The position numbers and the translations under genes are program-made. 64,000 nt of DNA, taken from NCBI GenBank assembly GCA_025559845.1, contig CP048469.1, positions 744,001-808,000 on the forward strand. Reading direction: 5' to 3'. The DNA comes from Agrobacterium tumefaciens (GTDB lineage: Bacteria > Pseudomonadota > Alphaproteobacteria > Rhizobiales > Rhizobiaceae). The notes below the pieces were generated by a model that was not told where the DNA came from, searched no databases, and saw only the letters and a list, made by a program, of their open reading frames with translations. How positions within the stretch are numbered: the first letter of the stretch is position 1; every line of letters begins with the position of its first letter. Shown here piece after piece: positions 56,100 through 64,000 of this stretch.

Positions 56100-56128
56100 A
56101 ATAAAAATGCCCCGCAACTGCGGGGCAT
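56100..56128 (-). terminator. Rho-independent terminator of the aldo/keto reductase gene
   Basis: On the minus strand TGCCCCGC pairs with GCGGGGCA, with outer A-T pair and a 4-base loop, followed by TTTTTAT. It lies 26 bases past the reductase stop. Confidence 0.85.
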
Positions 56129-56153
56129 GAAATTCTCTGTCCGATGTCTGGGG

Positions 56154-57197
56154 TCAGATCGGCATTGGATACTGCCGATGAATTTCGGCAATGCCTTTCA
56201 GAACGTCGTCGGAAAGTTTGACATCTGCTGCTGCGATATCGGTCTTCAGTTGGTCGACTGTCGTTGCGCCGATGATCACGGAAGCCATGAACGGGCGGGT
56301 CAGGCAGAAGGCGATGGCAAGCTGTGCCGGATCGATGCCGTGCTTGGCAGCGAGATCGATGTAGGCCTTCACCGGCGCTTCCTGCAGCGGTTGCAGACGG
56401 CCGCCGAGATCGCGATTGATCGTGCCACGCGAACCGGCCGGGCGCGCACCGTTCTGATATTTGCCGGTCAGAAGGCCAGCCGCCAGAGGCGAGTAGGCGA
56501 GAAGGCCGACATTCTCGTGATGGGCCACTTCGGACAGGTCGAGATCGAAGCTGCGGTAGAGCAGATTATACTCGTTCTGAATGGTTGCGACACGCGGCAG
56601 ACCGGCGGCCTCGGCGATATCGATGTATTTCTGCGTGCCCCAGGCGCTTTCATTCGAAAGGCCGATTGCGCGGATTTTGCCGGCCTTGACCAGTTCGCCA
56701 AGCGTTTCCAGCTTTTCGGTGATCTCGGCAAGCGTCCGTTCTGTTGCCTGACCGCTGGCATCAAAACCCCATGCGCCGCGGAAATGGTAGGTGCCGCGAT
56801 TCGGCCAGTGAATCTGGTAGAGGTCGATATAATCTGTCTTCAGTCGCGTCAGGCTTGTGTCGACCGCCTCGCGAATGGCACTGGCATCGATATCACGCCC
56901 GCCACGAATATAATCACGGCCGGAGCCGGCGACCTTGGTGGCAAGAATGACGTCCTTGCGTTTGCCGGTCTTTTCAAACCACGTGCCGATATAGTCTTCC
57001 GTGCGGCCCTGCGTTTCGGCCGACACCGGTGTGGTGGGGTAAAGTTCGGCCGTATCGAAGAAGTTGACGCCGTTTTCCAGGGCGTAATCCATCTGCTGAT
57101 GGGCTTCGGCTTCCGTGTTCTGGGTGCCCCACGTCATCGTGCCAAGGCAGATTTCGGACACGGAGATATCCGTGCGGCCCAATGTTCTATGTTTCAT
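56154..57197 (-). CDS. Aldo/keto reductase
   Basis: A 347-aa TIM-barrel NADPH oxidoreductase of the Tas/YghZ-like group. The catalytic tetrad is suggested by FFDTAELYP (Asp, Tyr), the lysine in VILATKVAG and the histidine in YQIHWPN. ATG 57197 follows AGGACA and gives MKHRTLGRTDISVSEICLGTM; an in-frame ATG at 57227 is also possible. Substrate unknown. It is divergent from fabD. Confidence 0.92.
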   Translation of the reverse strand: MKHRTLGRTDISVSEICLGTMTWGTQNTEAEAHQQMDYALENGVNFFDTAELYPTTPVSAETQGRTEDYIGTWFEKTGKRKDVILATKVAGSGRDYIRGGRDIDASAIREAVDTSLTRLKTDYIDLYQIHWPNRGTYHFRGAWGFDASGQATERTLAEITEKLETLGELVKAGKIRAIGLSNESAWGTQKYIDIAEAAGLPRVATIQNEYNLLYRSFDLDLSEVAHHENVGLLAYSPLAAGLLTGKYQNGARPAGSRGTINRDLGGRLQPLQEAPVKAYIDLAAKHGIDPAQLAIAFCLTRPFMASVIIGATTVDQLKTDIAAADVKLSDDVLKGIAEIHRQYPMPI

Positions 57198-57408
57198 GGA
57201 AATGTCCTGATGCTTGGAAGGTGGCATGAAATTAGTCTGGAAATGCCGCAGTGCAAGAAAAAATATGCTGCATTGAAAACGTGAAATTGGACGGCAAAAC
57301 CCCGTGGCTTGGCCCATCCACAGGCTTCAAGCCTTGACTTCATGGGCCGGAATGTGAATGGAAGTCCCGATAATATAAGGGAAGGCCAGAAAAGAAGGAC
57401 CACATCCC

Positions 57409-58353
57409 ATGGGTAATGCATTCACATTTCCAGGTCAGGGAAGCCAGGCCGTCGGCATGGGCAAGGAACTTGCCGATACGTTCGTAGAAGCACGCGCTGT
57501 CTTCGAAGAAGTCGATGAGGCGCTCGGCCAGAAGCTGTCCGATATCATGTGGAACGGACCGGAAGAAACGTTGACGCTGACCGCCAATGCGCAGCCTGCG
57601 CTGATGGCCGTTTCGATGGCTGTGATGCGCGTGCTGGAAGCGCGCGGTTTGAAGCTGACCGATTCCGTTTCCTATGTCGCCGGCCACTCGCTCGGTGAAT
57701 ATTCGGCACTTTGCGCTGCCGGCACGTTCTCGATCGCCGACACCGCCCGCCTGCTGCGCATTCGCGGCAACGCCATGCAGGCTGCCGTGCCTGTTGGTGA
57801 AGGTGCGATGGCGGCTATCATCGGCCTTGAGCATGACGTCGTTTCCTCAATCTGCGAAGAGGCGAAAAGCCTCGGTGTCTGCCAGATCGCCAATGACAAC
57901 GGCGGCGGACAGCTCGTGATTTCCGGTGGCAAGGCTGCCGTTGAAAAGGCGGCCGCCATTGCCTCTGAAAAGGGTGCGAAGCGCGCCATCATGCTGCCGG
58001 TTTCCGCGCCCTTCCATTCCGCGCTGATGAGCCCTGCGGCAGATGCGATGCGCGAAGCGCTTGCACAGGTGAAAAAGAAGAACCCGATCGTGCCCGTCAT
58101 CGCCAACGTGCGCGCGGCGCCTGTCTCCGATGCCAATGAAATCGCTGCACTGCTGGTAGAGCAGGTCACCGGCCAGGTTCGCTGGCGCGAGACGGTGGAG
58201 TGGTTTGCCGCCAACAACATCACGCAACTTTATGAGATCGGCTCCGGCAAGGTCCTGACAGGGCTTGCACGCCGCATCGACAAGACGGTGAATGGCGTCG
58301 CCGTCAACAATGCTGCCGATATCGATCAGCTCCTGGCGACCCTCGCAGGCTGA
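57409..58353 (+). CDS. fabD: Malonyl-CoA-acyl carrier protein transacylase
   Basis: A 314-aa enzyme that loads malonate onto AcpP for fatty-acid elongation. GHSLGEYSAL has nucleophile S94, R119 binds the malonyl carboxylate, and H203 is in VSAPFHSALM. The N-terminus FTFPGQGSQAVGMG is typical. It is the first gene of fabD-fabG-acpP-fabF; 36 bases separate it from fabG. Confidence 0.96.
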   Translation: MGNAFTFPGQGSQAVGMGKELADTFVEARAVFEEVDEALGQKLSDIMWNGPEETLTLTANAQPALMAVSMAVMRVLEARGLKLTDSVSYVAGHSLGEYSALCAAGTFSIADTARLLRIRGNAMQAAVPVGEGAMAAIIGLEHDVVSSICEEAKSLGVCQIANDNGGGQLVISGGKAAVEKAAAIASEKGAKRAIMLPVSAPFHSALMSPAADAMREALAQVKKKNPIVPVIANVRAAPVSDANEIAALLVEQVTGQVRWRETVEWFAANNITQLYEIGSGKVLTGLARRIDKTVNGVAVNNAADIDQLLATLAG

Positions 58354-58389
58354 AGGCCGCGGTCGCCCCGTTTAAAGAAGGAACATTCC

Positions 58390-59127
58390 ATGTTTGATTT
58401 GACCGGCCGCAAGGCTCTCGTCACAGGCGCAACCGGCGGCATCGGCGAAGAAATCGCCCGCATGCTGCACGCGCAGGGCGCAACCGTCGGACTGCACGGC
58501 ACGCGCGTCGAAAAGCTTGAGGCACTCGCCGCCGAGCTTGGCGATCGCGTCAAGATTTTCCCGGCAAACCTGGCGGACCGCGCCGAGGTTAAGGCGCTGG
58601 GTGAAAAGGCCGAGGCCGAGCTGGAAGGCGTCGACATCCTCGTCAACAACGCCGGCATTACCAAGGATGGCCTTTTCGTTCGTATGAGCGACGAAGACTG
58701 GGACAACGTCATTGAAGTCAATCTGACGGCGATGTTCCGCCTGACGCGCGAACTGACGCATCCGATGATGCGCCGCCGTTTCGGCCGCATTATCAACATA
58801 ACCTCCATCGTCGGCGTGACCGGTAACCCGGGCCAGGCAAACTACTGCGCGTCGAAGGCCGGCATGATCGGCTTCTCCAAGTCGCTGGCGCAGGAAATCG
58901 CAACCCGTAATGTTACCGTCAACTGCGTGGCTCCGGGCTTCATCGAAAGCGCCATGACCGGCAAGCTGAACGACAAGCAGAAAGAAGCCATCATGGGTGC
59001 CATTCCCATGAAGCGCATGGGAACCGGTGCGGAAATCGCTTCCGCCGTGCTTTATCTCGCATCCAACGAAGCGGGTTACATGACGGGCCAGACGCTGCAT
59101 GTGAACGGCGGCATGGCGATGATTTGA
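58390..59127 (+). CDS. fabG: 3-oxoacyl-ACP reductase
   Basis: A 245-aa NADPH-dependent SDR. TGATGGIGEE binds the cofactor, NNAG is at 86-89, and the triad is S139, Y152 and K156 (ITSIVGVTGNPGQANYCASKAG). It reduces 3-oxoacyl-ACP in the elongation cycle. The AAGGA site precedes the ATG. Its place between fabD and acpP separates it from the unrelated SDR at 39378. Confidence 0.95.
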   Translation: MFDLTGRKALVTGATGGIGEEIARMLHAQGATVGLHGTRVEKLEALAAELGDRVKIFPANLADRAEVKALGEKAEAELEGVDILVNNAGITKDGLFVRMSDEDWDNVIEVNLTAMFRLTRELTHPMMRRRFGRIINITSIVGVTGNPGQANYCASKAGMIGFSKSLAQEIATRNVTVNCVAPGFIESAMTGKLNDKQKEAIMGAIPMKRMGTGAEIASAVLYLASNEAGYMTGQTLHVNGGMAMI

Positions 59128-59501
59128 TGTGATGCCCTTTCTGTTGCGGAAAGGGGCGCGCGTCTTTTGAAATCTTGCTGGCGCCTGGGTCGAACCAGGC
59201 ATTTTCCTGGCGCCTGCAAGTGTCTACCCGCTCTGGTTTCAGGCGAAAGAGCCTGTGATACGCTGTGCTTAGCGCGTTTTCAGGCTTTTCGACCGATTGA
59301 AACCATGTTAAGCGGGCCAAGACTGTGAACAGTCGTCCCGGAGAGACAGTAAGCCGTTGCGAATTTTTGCAACGATGTCTAGCTTGGACCGGGTTTAACG
59401 GGTTTGCCCGCGGTGCCGGATTTGAACGGTGCTTGAGGGCTTCTGACAGGGCAGGGTGCCGCAAGGCATTCCCTTTTAAAATAAAGGTCGAGGAAACCGA
59501 C
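59128..59501. other. acpP leader and promoter region
   Basis: No gene is supported in these 374 bases. A hairpin (GCCTGG 59183-59188 with CCAGGC 59195-59200, then ATTTTCC) may reduce read-through from fabG. The decamer CTGGCGCCTG occurs twice (59178-59187 and 59207-59216). A promoter for the abundant AcpP is expected here, but I could not place a convincing -35/-10 pair. Confidence 0.55.
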
Positions 59502-59738
59502 ATGAGCGATATCGCAGAACGCGTAAAGAAAATTGTAATTGATCATCTTGGCGTTGACGCCGACAAAGTTGTTGAAGGCGCAAGCTTCATCGACGATCTG
59601 GGCGCTGACTCGCTCGACACCGTTGAACTGGTTATGGCTTTCGAAGAAGAGTTCGGCGTTGAAATCCCTGACGACGCTGCCGACTCGATCCTGACCGTTG
59701 GCGACGCCGTAAAGTTCATCGAAAAGGCACAGGCCTGA
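59502..59738 (+). CDS. acpP: Acyl carrier protein
   Basis: A 78-aa acidic protein carrying acyl chains in fatty-acid synthesis. The phosphopantetheine attachment serine is S37 in [14 protein letters not shown]. The start [18 protein letters not shown] is the normal one; the frame is open much further upstream but without similarity. A GAGGAAA site precedes the ATG. AcpS (3695) would activate it. Confidence 0.97.
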   Translation: MSDIAERVKKIVIDHLGVDADKVVEGASFIDDLGADSLDTVELVMAFEEEFGVEIPDDAADSILTVGDAVKFIEKAQA

Positions 59739-59751
59739 TCGACCGTACTCG

Positions 59752-59806
59752 GGGAGGTTATTCAACCTCCCGTTCTGGCCCGGCTTGTCCGGGCCAATAT
59801 TTTATC
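59752..59806 (+). terminator. Tandem hairpins after acpP
   Basis: GGGAGGTT (59752-59759) pairs with AACCTCCC (59764-59771). Then TGGCCCGG (59776-59783) pairs with CCGGGCCA (59789-59796), followed by ATATTTTAT. Two stable stems and a U-rich end suggest a terminator that limits read-through into fabF or protects the acpP transcript. Confidence 0.75.
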
Positions 59807-59983
59807 GCGAGAGGCGCACGCAGAGCTGGCGCGTGTCTCCGGCGCGTAGTCCCTTTGGCCGGAAATGGTCCGGCAAAATGGTTTATGCGCATATTCAGAA
59901 TGTTGTAGTGTCATCTGCAAGTCATCGACGATCAGAGACGCAGCAAGAAAAGACCGATGATTGGATAAGGGCGGAGCGTTGGC

Positions 59984-61246
59984 ATGAGGCGTGTCGTTAT
60001 CACCGGTACCGGCATGGTATCTCCTCTTGGATGCGGAACGGAAGTGACCTGGGAGCGGCTGCTTGCCGGCCAGAACGGCGCCCGTCTGGTCACGGAATTC
60101 GAGGTCGAAGACCTTCCCGCAAAAATCGCCTGCCGTATTCCGCTTGGCGATGGTTCCGATGGCACTTTCAATCCTGATGACTGGATGGAGCCGAAGGAAC
60201 AGCGCAAGGTCGATCCCTTCATCGTCTACGGTATGGCAGCAGCCGACATGGCGCTGAACGACGCCAATTGGCACCCTGAAACCGACGAAGACCAGATCAT
60301 GACCGGCGTCCTGATCGGCTCCGGTATCGGCGGTCTCGAAGGTATCGTCGAAGCCGGTTACACGCTGCGAGACAAGGGTCCGCGTCGCGTTTCGCCTTTC
60401 TTCATTCCCGGCCGCCTCATCAATCTGGTGTCTGGTCAGGTGTCCATCCGCCACAAGCTGCGCGGACCGAACCATGCCGTCGTAACAGCCTGCTCGACCG
60501 GTGCGCATGCCATTGGCGACGCCGCGCGCCTGATTGCCCTCGGTGATGCTGACGTCATGGTTGCCGGTGGCGCCGAATCGCCGGTCTGCCGTATTGCGCT
60601 TGCCGGTTTTGCTGCCTGCAAGGCGCTCTCCACACAGCACAACGATGACCCGCAGAAGGCATCGCGTCCCTATGACCGTGACCGCGACGGTTTCGTCATG
60701 GGCGAGGGTGCCGGTATCGTGGTTCTCGAGGAGCTCGAACACGCCAAGGCACGCGGCGCGAAGATCTACGCAGAAGTTGTCGGTTACGGCCTGTCTGGCG
60801 ATGCGTACCACATCACCGCGCCGTCCGAAGACGGTGAGGGCGCTTACCGCTGCATGTCCATGGCGCTGAAGCGCGCCGGCCTGACGCCCGACGATATCGA
60901 CTACATCAACGCCCACGGTACATCGACCATGGCCGACACCATCGAACTCGGTGCGGTTGAACGTCTGGTTGGCGATTCTGCTTCGAAGATTTCGATGTCC
61001 TCGACCAAGTCGGCTACGGGCCACCTCCTCGGCGCAGCAGGTGCGATCGAAGCAATTTTCGCAACACTTGCGATCCGCGACAACATCGTCCCGCCGACGC
61101 TGAACCTCGACAATCCCGATGTCGAGACGAAGATCGATCTCGTGCCGCACAAGGCCCGCAAGCGCGACGTCAACGTTGCCCTGTCGAACTCCTTCGGCTT
61201 CGGCGGCACCAACGCGTCGCTCGTTCTGCGTCGCTACGAAGCCTGA
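59984..61246 (+). CDS. fabF: 3-oxoacyl-ACP synthase II
   Basis: A 420-aa condensing enzyme. The thiolase-type nucleophile is C170 (VVTACSTGAHAIGD). The two histidines lie in NAHGTSTMADT and KSATGHLLGAAG. The start MRRVVITGTGMVSPLG is typical. It elongates acyl-ACP with malonyl-ACP. The 245-bp gap after acpP includes tandem hairpins, so it may have its own promoter. Confidence 0.96.
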   Translation: MRRVVITGTGMVSPLGCGTEVTWERLLAGQNGARLVTEFEVEDLPAKIACRIPLGDGSDGTFNPDDWMEPKEQRKVDPFIVYGMAAADMALNDANWHPETDEDQIMTGVLIGSGIGGLEGIVEAGYTLRDKGPRRVSPFFIPGRLINLVSGQVSIRHKLRGPNHAVVTACSTGAHAIGDAARLIALGDADVMVAGGAESPVCRIALAGFAACKALSTQHNDDPQKASRPYDRDRDGFVMGEGAGIVVLEELEHAKARGAKIYAEVVGYGLSGDAYHITAPSEDGEGAYRCMSMALKRAGLTPDDIDYINAHGTSTMADTIELGAVERLVGDSASKISMSSTKSATGHLLGAAGAIEAIFATLAIRDNIVPPTLNLDNPDVETKIDLVPHKARKRDVNVALSNSFGFGGTNASLVLRRYEA

Positions 61247-61527
61247 TTGTCTGACGGCTCTTGCCGTTAAAGACGGAATCGTCGAAAACCGCCTCCGGTC
61301 GTTGTGCATCGGAGGCCAAGGATAACGCCTTAGGCGAGGCAACTTTTCCGCTTCGCCAAACTTATGTCAGTTTGCGTTATCTGCCGTATTGGGAACGAGT
61401 TTTCGTGAAACCGTGCGGAAAACCGCCACCGATGCTTTGATGTGGTGCAGGATGGCATCCCGAACCTGTTTTTGCCGCATTGCCTGCGCAAAAAGCGCTG
61501 ATAATGCCGAACTGAAAAGGACCGCCG

Positions 61528-62748
61528 GTGAGCGATACGAACCAGAACAGCCAGGGACAATACGGACGCGACGGCGCGGGCGAAGGTAGCCGCGGCCCGA
61601 TCATTCCGAAGTCTCCGACGGAGGCGCTGCGGCCGGAAAAAGTTCCGGCTCCGCCAAAGCGTTCCCGCAAGGCTCATGGGCAACTGGTGATTTTCCTGAA
61701 TTTCCTGATGACGCTGGCGGTTGCCGTCTGCGTGCTTGCCGTTGCTGCCTTCTATTACATGATCAGCTCCTTCCAGGAGCCCGGTCCTTTGGAAGCCAAT
61801 ACCCATTTCACAGTGCGCAACGGCGCCGGCCTCATCGAGATTGCCAACAATCTGGAGCGCAATGGCGTCATCACCAACGCACGTGTTTTCCGTCTGATGA
61901 CCGGCAGCTATCTCCAGAAGGAGCAGACGCTGAAGGCCGGCGAATATGAGATCAAGGCTGCCGCCTCGATGAAGGACATCCTGCTGTTGCTGGAGTCCGG
62001 CAAGTCGATTCTCTATTCCGTGTCTTTGCCGGAAGGTCTGACGGTCAAGCAAATGTTTGCGCGTCTGGCAGCCGACGAGGTTCTGGACGGAGAACTGCCC
62101 GCCAGCCTGCCGGCGGAAGGCACCCTGCGCCCCGATACCTACCGTTTCACGCGTGGCACCAAGCGCGAAGAAATCGTCAATCAGATGAGCGTCGCCCAGA
62201 ACAAGCTGATCGAGATGATTTGGGAGCGCCGCGATCCCGACCTGCCGATCAAGACAGTTGAAGAGTTTGTAACGCTGGCGTCTATTGTCGAGAAGGAAAC
62301 AGGCAAGGACGACGAGCGCGCCCATGTGGCCTCCGTATTCTACAACCGCCTGAAGAAGGGCATGCGCCTGCAGTCTGACCCGACGATCATCTACGGACTG
62401 TTCGGTGGCGACGGCAAACCGTCCGACCGGCCGATCTACCAGTCCGACCTGCAGAAGCAGACGCCGTTTAACACCTATGTCATCAAGGGCCTGCCGCCGT
62501 CGCCGATTGCCAATCCGGGACGTGCCGCACTGGAAGCGGTTGCCAATCCCTGGCGCACTGACGATCTTTATTTCGTCGCCGATGGGACGGGCGGTCATGC
62601 TTTTGCCAAGACGCTGGAAGAACACAACGCCAATGTCCGCCGTTGGCGCAAGATCGAGGCGGAAAAAGCGGCAGCCGGTGGAAATCCCGACGTTGCCGTA
62701 GACGGCCAACCGGGTGGTTCGGAAGCGGAAAAACCAGCCAACAATTGA
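61528..62748 (+). CDS. mltG: Endolytic murein transglycosylase
   Basis: A 406-aa YceG-like inner-membrane protein. A Gly/Pro-rich cytoplasmic N-terminus (about 1-50) precedes one transmembrane helix (about 52-82) and the periplasmic catalytic domain. The catalytic region includes LASIVEKETGKDDER with the glutamate, and the TPFNTYVIKGLPPSPIANPG block. It cleaves nascent glycan strands. Start is GTG 61528. A Gly/Pro-rich C-terminal tail of about 40 residues is not part of the core. Confidence 0.95.
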   Translation: MSDTNQNSQGQYGRDGAGEGSRGPIIPKSPTEALRPEKVPAPPKRSRKAHGQLVIFLNFLMTLAVAVCVLAVAAFYYMISSFQEPGPLEANTHFTVRNGAGLIEIANNLERNGVITNARVFRLMTGSYLQKEQTLKAGEYEIKAAASMKDILLLLESGKSILYSVSLPEGLTVKQMFARLAADEVLDGELPASLPAEGTLRPDTYRFTRGTKREEIVNQMSVAQNKLIEMIWERRDPDLPIKTVEEFVTLASIVEKETGKDDERAHVASVFYNRLKKGMRLQSDPTIIYGLFGGDGKPSDRPIYQSDLQKQTPFNTYVIKGLPPSPIANPGRAALEAVANPWRTDDLYFVADGTGGHAFAKTLEEHNANVRRWRKIEAEKAAAGGNPDVAVDGQPGGSEAEKPANN

Positions 62749-62758
62749 TGAGTTTTTG

Positions 62759-62784
62759 CCGGGCCTCGATCAAACGAGGCCCGG
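62759..62784 (+). terminator. Hairpin after mltG
   Basis: CCGGGCCTCG (62759-62768) pairs with CGAGGCCCGG (62775-62784), a 10-bp stem with 6-base loop, followed only by TTTG. Termination is possible but partial; YicC starts 28 bases later. Confidence 0.55.
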
Positions 62785-62812
62785 TTTGCATGATGCTGTG
62801 GGGACTTCTTAA

Positions 62813-63700
62813 ATGACATTGCAATCGATGACCGGCTTCGCACGCAGCGAAGGTGCGTCCGGACGCTATCGCTGGGCATGGGAGCTACGCTCTGTGAATG
62901 GCAAGGGCCTGGATTTACGTCTGCGTCTGCCAACGGGTATGGAAGGTCTGGAAGCGGAATTGCGCGAAGTTGCATCCCGCAGCCTGTCGCGCGGCAATAT
63001 CCAGGCGGGGTTATCCCTGGCAACCGCTGAAAACCGGCTGGAAGCGGTTATCAACCGCGACGCGCTGGATGCTGTGCTGGCGCTCAAGAAGGAGCTCGGC
63101 AATGTCGTGGACGACAAACCGTTGAGCTTCGACACGCTGCTGTCGGTGCGTGGACTGGTGGACTTCCGTGAGGCGGAAGATGACGCCGAGGCGCAGGCTG
63201 CCCGCAATCGCGATGTGCTGGCAGGTTTTGCCGAAGCCGTTCTTAAGCTCAAGGCAATGCGCGAGCGGGAAGGGGAATCGCTCTACGGTATTCTGTCGGG
63301 GCATATCGACCGCATTGAGCAGCTTGCGACGGTTATTGAACGCGACCCGTCGCGGCAACCGGAGCAGATTGCCGCGCGCCTTGCCGCGCAGATCGCCCTG
63401 ATTGGTGACGGGACCCAGGGACTGGACCGTGACCGTTTGCATGCGGAAGCGGCGTTGATTGCAACGAAGGCGGATCTGCGCGAGGAGATCGACCGCCTCT
63501 ACGCGCATGTTGCAGCCTCGCGTGAGCTTTTGAAGGCTGGTGGCCCGATTGGACGCAAGCTCGACTTTCTTGCACAGGAATTTAACCGGGAGTCGAATAC
63601 CATCTGTTCCAAATCGAACGCCAGTGCGGTAACCGCTGCTGGTATCGAGCTGAAAGTGGTGATCGACCAATTCCGCGAACAGGTCCAAAATCTGGAGTAG
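62813..63700 (+). CDS. yicC: YicC family endoribonuclease-like protein
   Basis: A 295-aa protein starting MTLQSMTGFARSEG, the YicC N-terminal domain, with the C-terminal DUF1732 region (GRKLDFLAQEFNRESNTICSKSNA). Related proteins cleave RNA; E. coli YicC affects small-RNA turnover. It is followed in 3 bp by gmk, the usual neighbour. Confidence 0.93.
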   Translation: MTLQSMTGFARSEGASGRYRWAWELRSVNGKGLDLRLRLPTGMEGLEAELREVASRSLSRGNIQAGLSLATAENRLEAVINRDALDAVLALKKELGNVVDDKPLSFDTLLSVRGLVDFREAEDDAEAQAARNRDVLAGFAEAVLKLKAMREREGESLYGILSGHIDRIEQLATVIERDPSRQPEQIAARLAAQIALIGDGTQGLDRDRLHAEAALIATKADLREEIDRLYAHVAASRELLKAGGPIGRKLDFLAQEFNRESNTICSKSNASAVTAAGIELKVVIDQFREQVQNLE

Positions 63701-63703
63701 GCC

Positions 63704-64000
63704 ATGGCCCCGGTGAACAATTCTCCCGTCAAGATTGCCCGCAGAGGGCTGATGCTGGTGATCTCGTCGCCGTCAGGCGCGGGCAAGTCCACGATTGCCA
63801 GAAACCTTCTGGACAAGGACAAGAACATCAAGCTGTCCGTCAGCGTGACAACACGTCCACGCCGTCAAAGCGAGATTGAAGGCATCCACTATCATTTCAT
63901 CTCCAAGCGCGAATTCGAGTTGATGCGTGATGGCGATGCGCTGCTGGAATGGGCCGAAGTGCACGGCAATTTCTACGGCACTCCCAGAGAGCCGGTGGAA
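63704..64000 (+). CDS. gmk: Guanylate kinase, 5' part
   Basis: The first 99 codons only; the window ends inside the gene. [34 protein letters not shown] contains the P-loop (SPSGAGKST), followed by the GMP-binding start [27 protein letters not shown]. It converts GMP to GDP with ATP. The start lies 3 bp after YicC. Confidence 0.95.
   Translation, partial: MAPVNNSPVKIARRGLMLVISSPSGAGKSTIARNLLDKDKNIKLSVSVTTRPRRQSEIEGIHYHFISKREFELMRDGDALLEWAEVHGNFYGTPREPVE

Overview
The window is a 64 kb stretch of an alphaproteobacterial chromosome, most likely from the Rhizobiaceae and Agrobacterium-like. This rests on gene order (rpoZ-rsh-...-acpS-lepB-rnc-era-...-recO; cysS-...-purF-cvpA-radA-alr-...-dnaB-...-rplI-DUF2232-rpsR-rpsF-...-fabD-fabG-acpP-fabF-mltG-YicC-gmk), on rhizobial families (TIGR02301, DUF3563, short Psd with PssA, Atm1-type ABC exporter), and on high GC with dense, often overlapping genes. 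I recognised no tRNA, rRNA, CRISPR array, prophage, transposase or integron. The first gene (rpoZ) lacks its 5' end and the last (gmk) its 3' end.

Layout. 1-9 kb: stringent response (rpoZ, rsh), a 48-aa DUF3563 protein, DUF2062, then acpS, lepB-rnc, era, a Crp/Fnr regulator, an orphan receiver protein and recO. 9-16 kb (minus strand): an MFS transporter, the coupled DUF2339-HD-MOSC operon, and a one-chain fusion of a VOC dioxygenase-like protein with an alpha/beta hydrolase. 16.5-19.3 kb: a three-gene NMT1/SsuA-type ABC importer with a long palindrome upstream and a clear terminator. 19.3-25.7 kb: MscS channel, a coupled YgfZ-HD-phosphatase operon, two conserved unknowns, a TIGR02301 protein, a Nudix hydrolase, a YnfA protein and an SRAP protein. 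25.7-34 kb: a PleD-like diguanylate cyclase, two tiny overlapping ORFs, pssA-psd, an Atm1 exporter, a LysM protein and a LOG-type protein. 34-45 kb (minus): rarD, pip behind three coupled GFA paralogues, cysS, an SDR, purF, cvpA, radA and alr. 45-49 kb: an AraC regulator with azlCD, and dnaB. 49-52.5 kb: a marR-emrB-emrA-type efflux operon. 52.6-57.2 kb (minus): the rpsF-rpsR-DUF2232-rplI operon, an alpha/beta hydrolase and an aldo/keto reductase. 57.4-64 kb: the fatty-acid block and mltG-YicC-gmk.

How the genes work together. Lipid synthesis is well represented: acpS activates AcpP, FabD/FabG/FabF elongate the chain on it, and PssA/Psd make phosphatidylethanolamine. Ribosome, replication and repair genes (rpsF/R, rplI, rnc, era, recO, radA, dnaB) sit with the stringent-response enzyme. 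The accessory parts look like stress and small-molecule handling: quinone/electrophile detoxification, multidrug efflux, branched-chain amino acid export and solute uptake.

I found no convincing wholly new multi-gene system. The best leads are the VOC-hydrolase fusion with an inverted repeat behind its start, the GFA-GFA-GFA-pip operon, the tiny bicistron downstream of pssA, and several perfect palindromes in intergenic regions.
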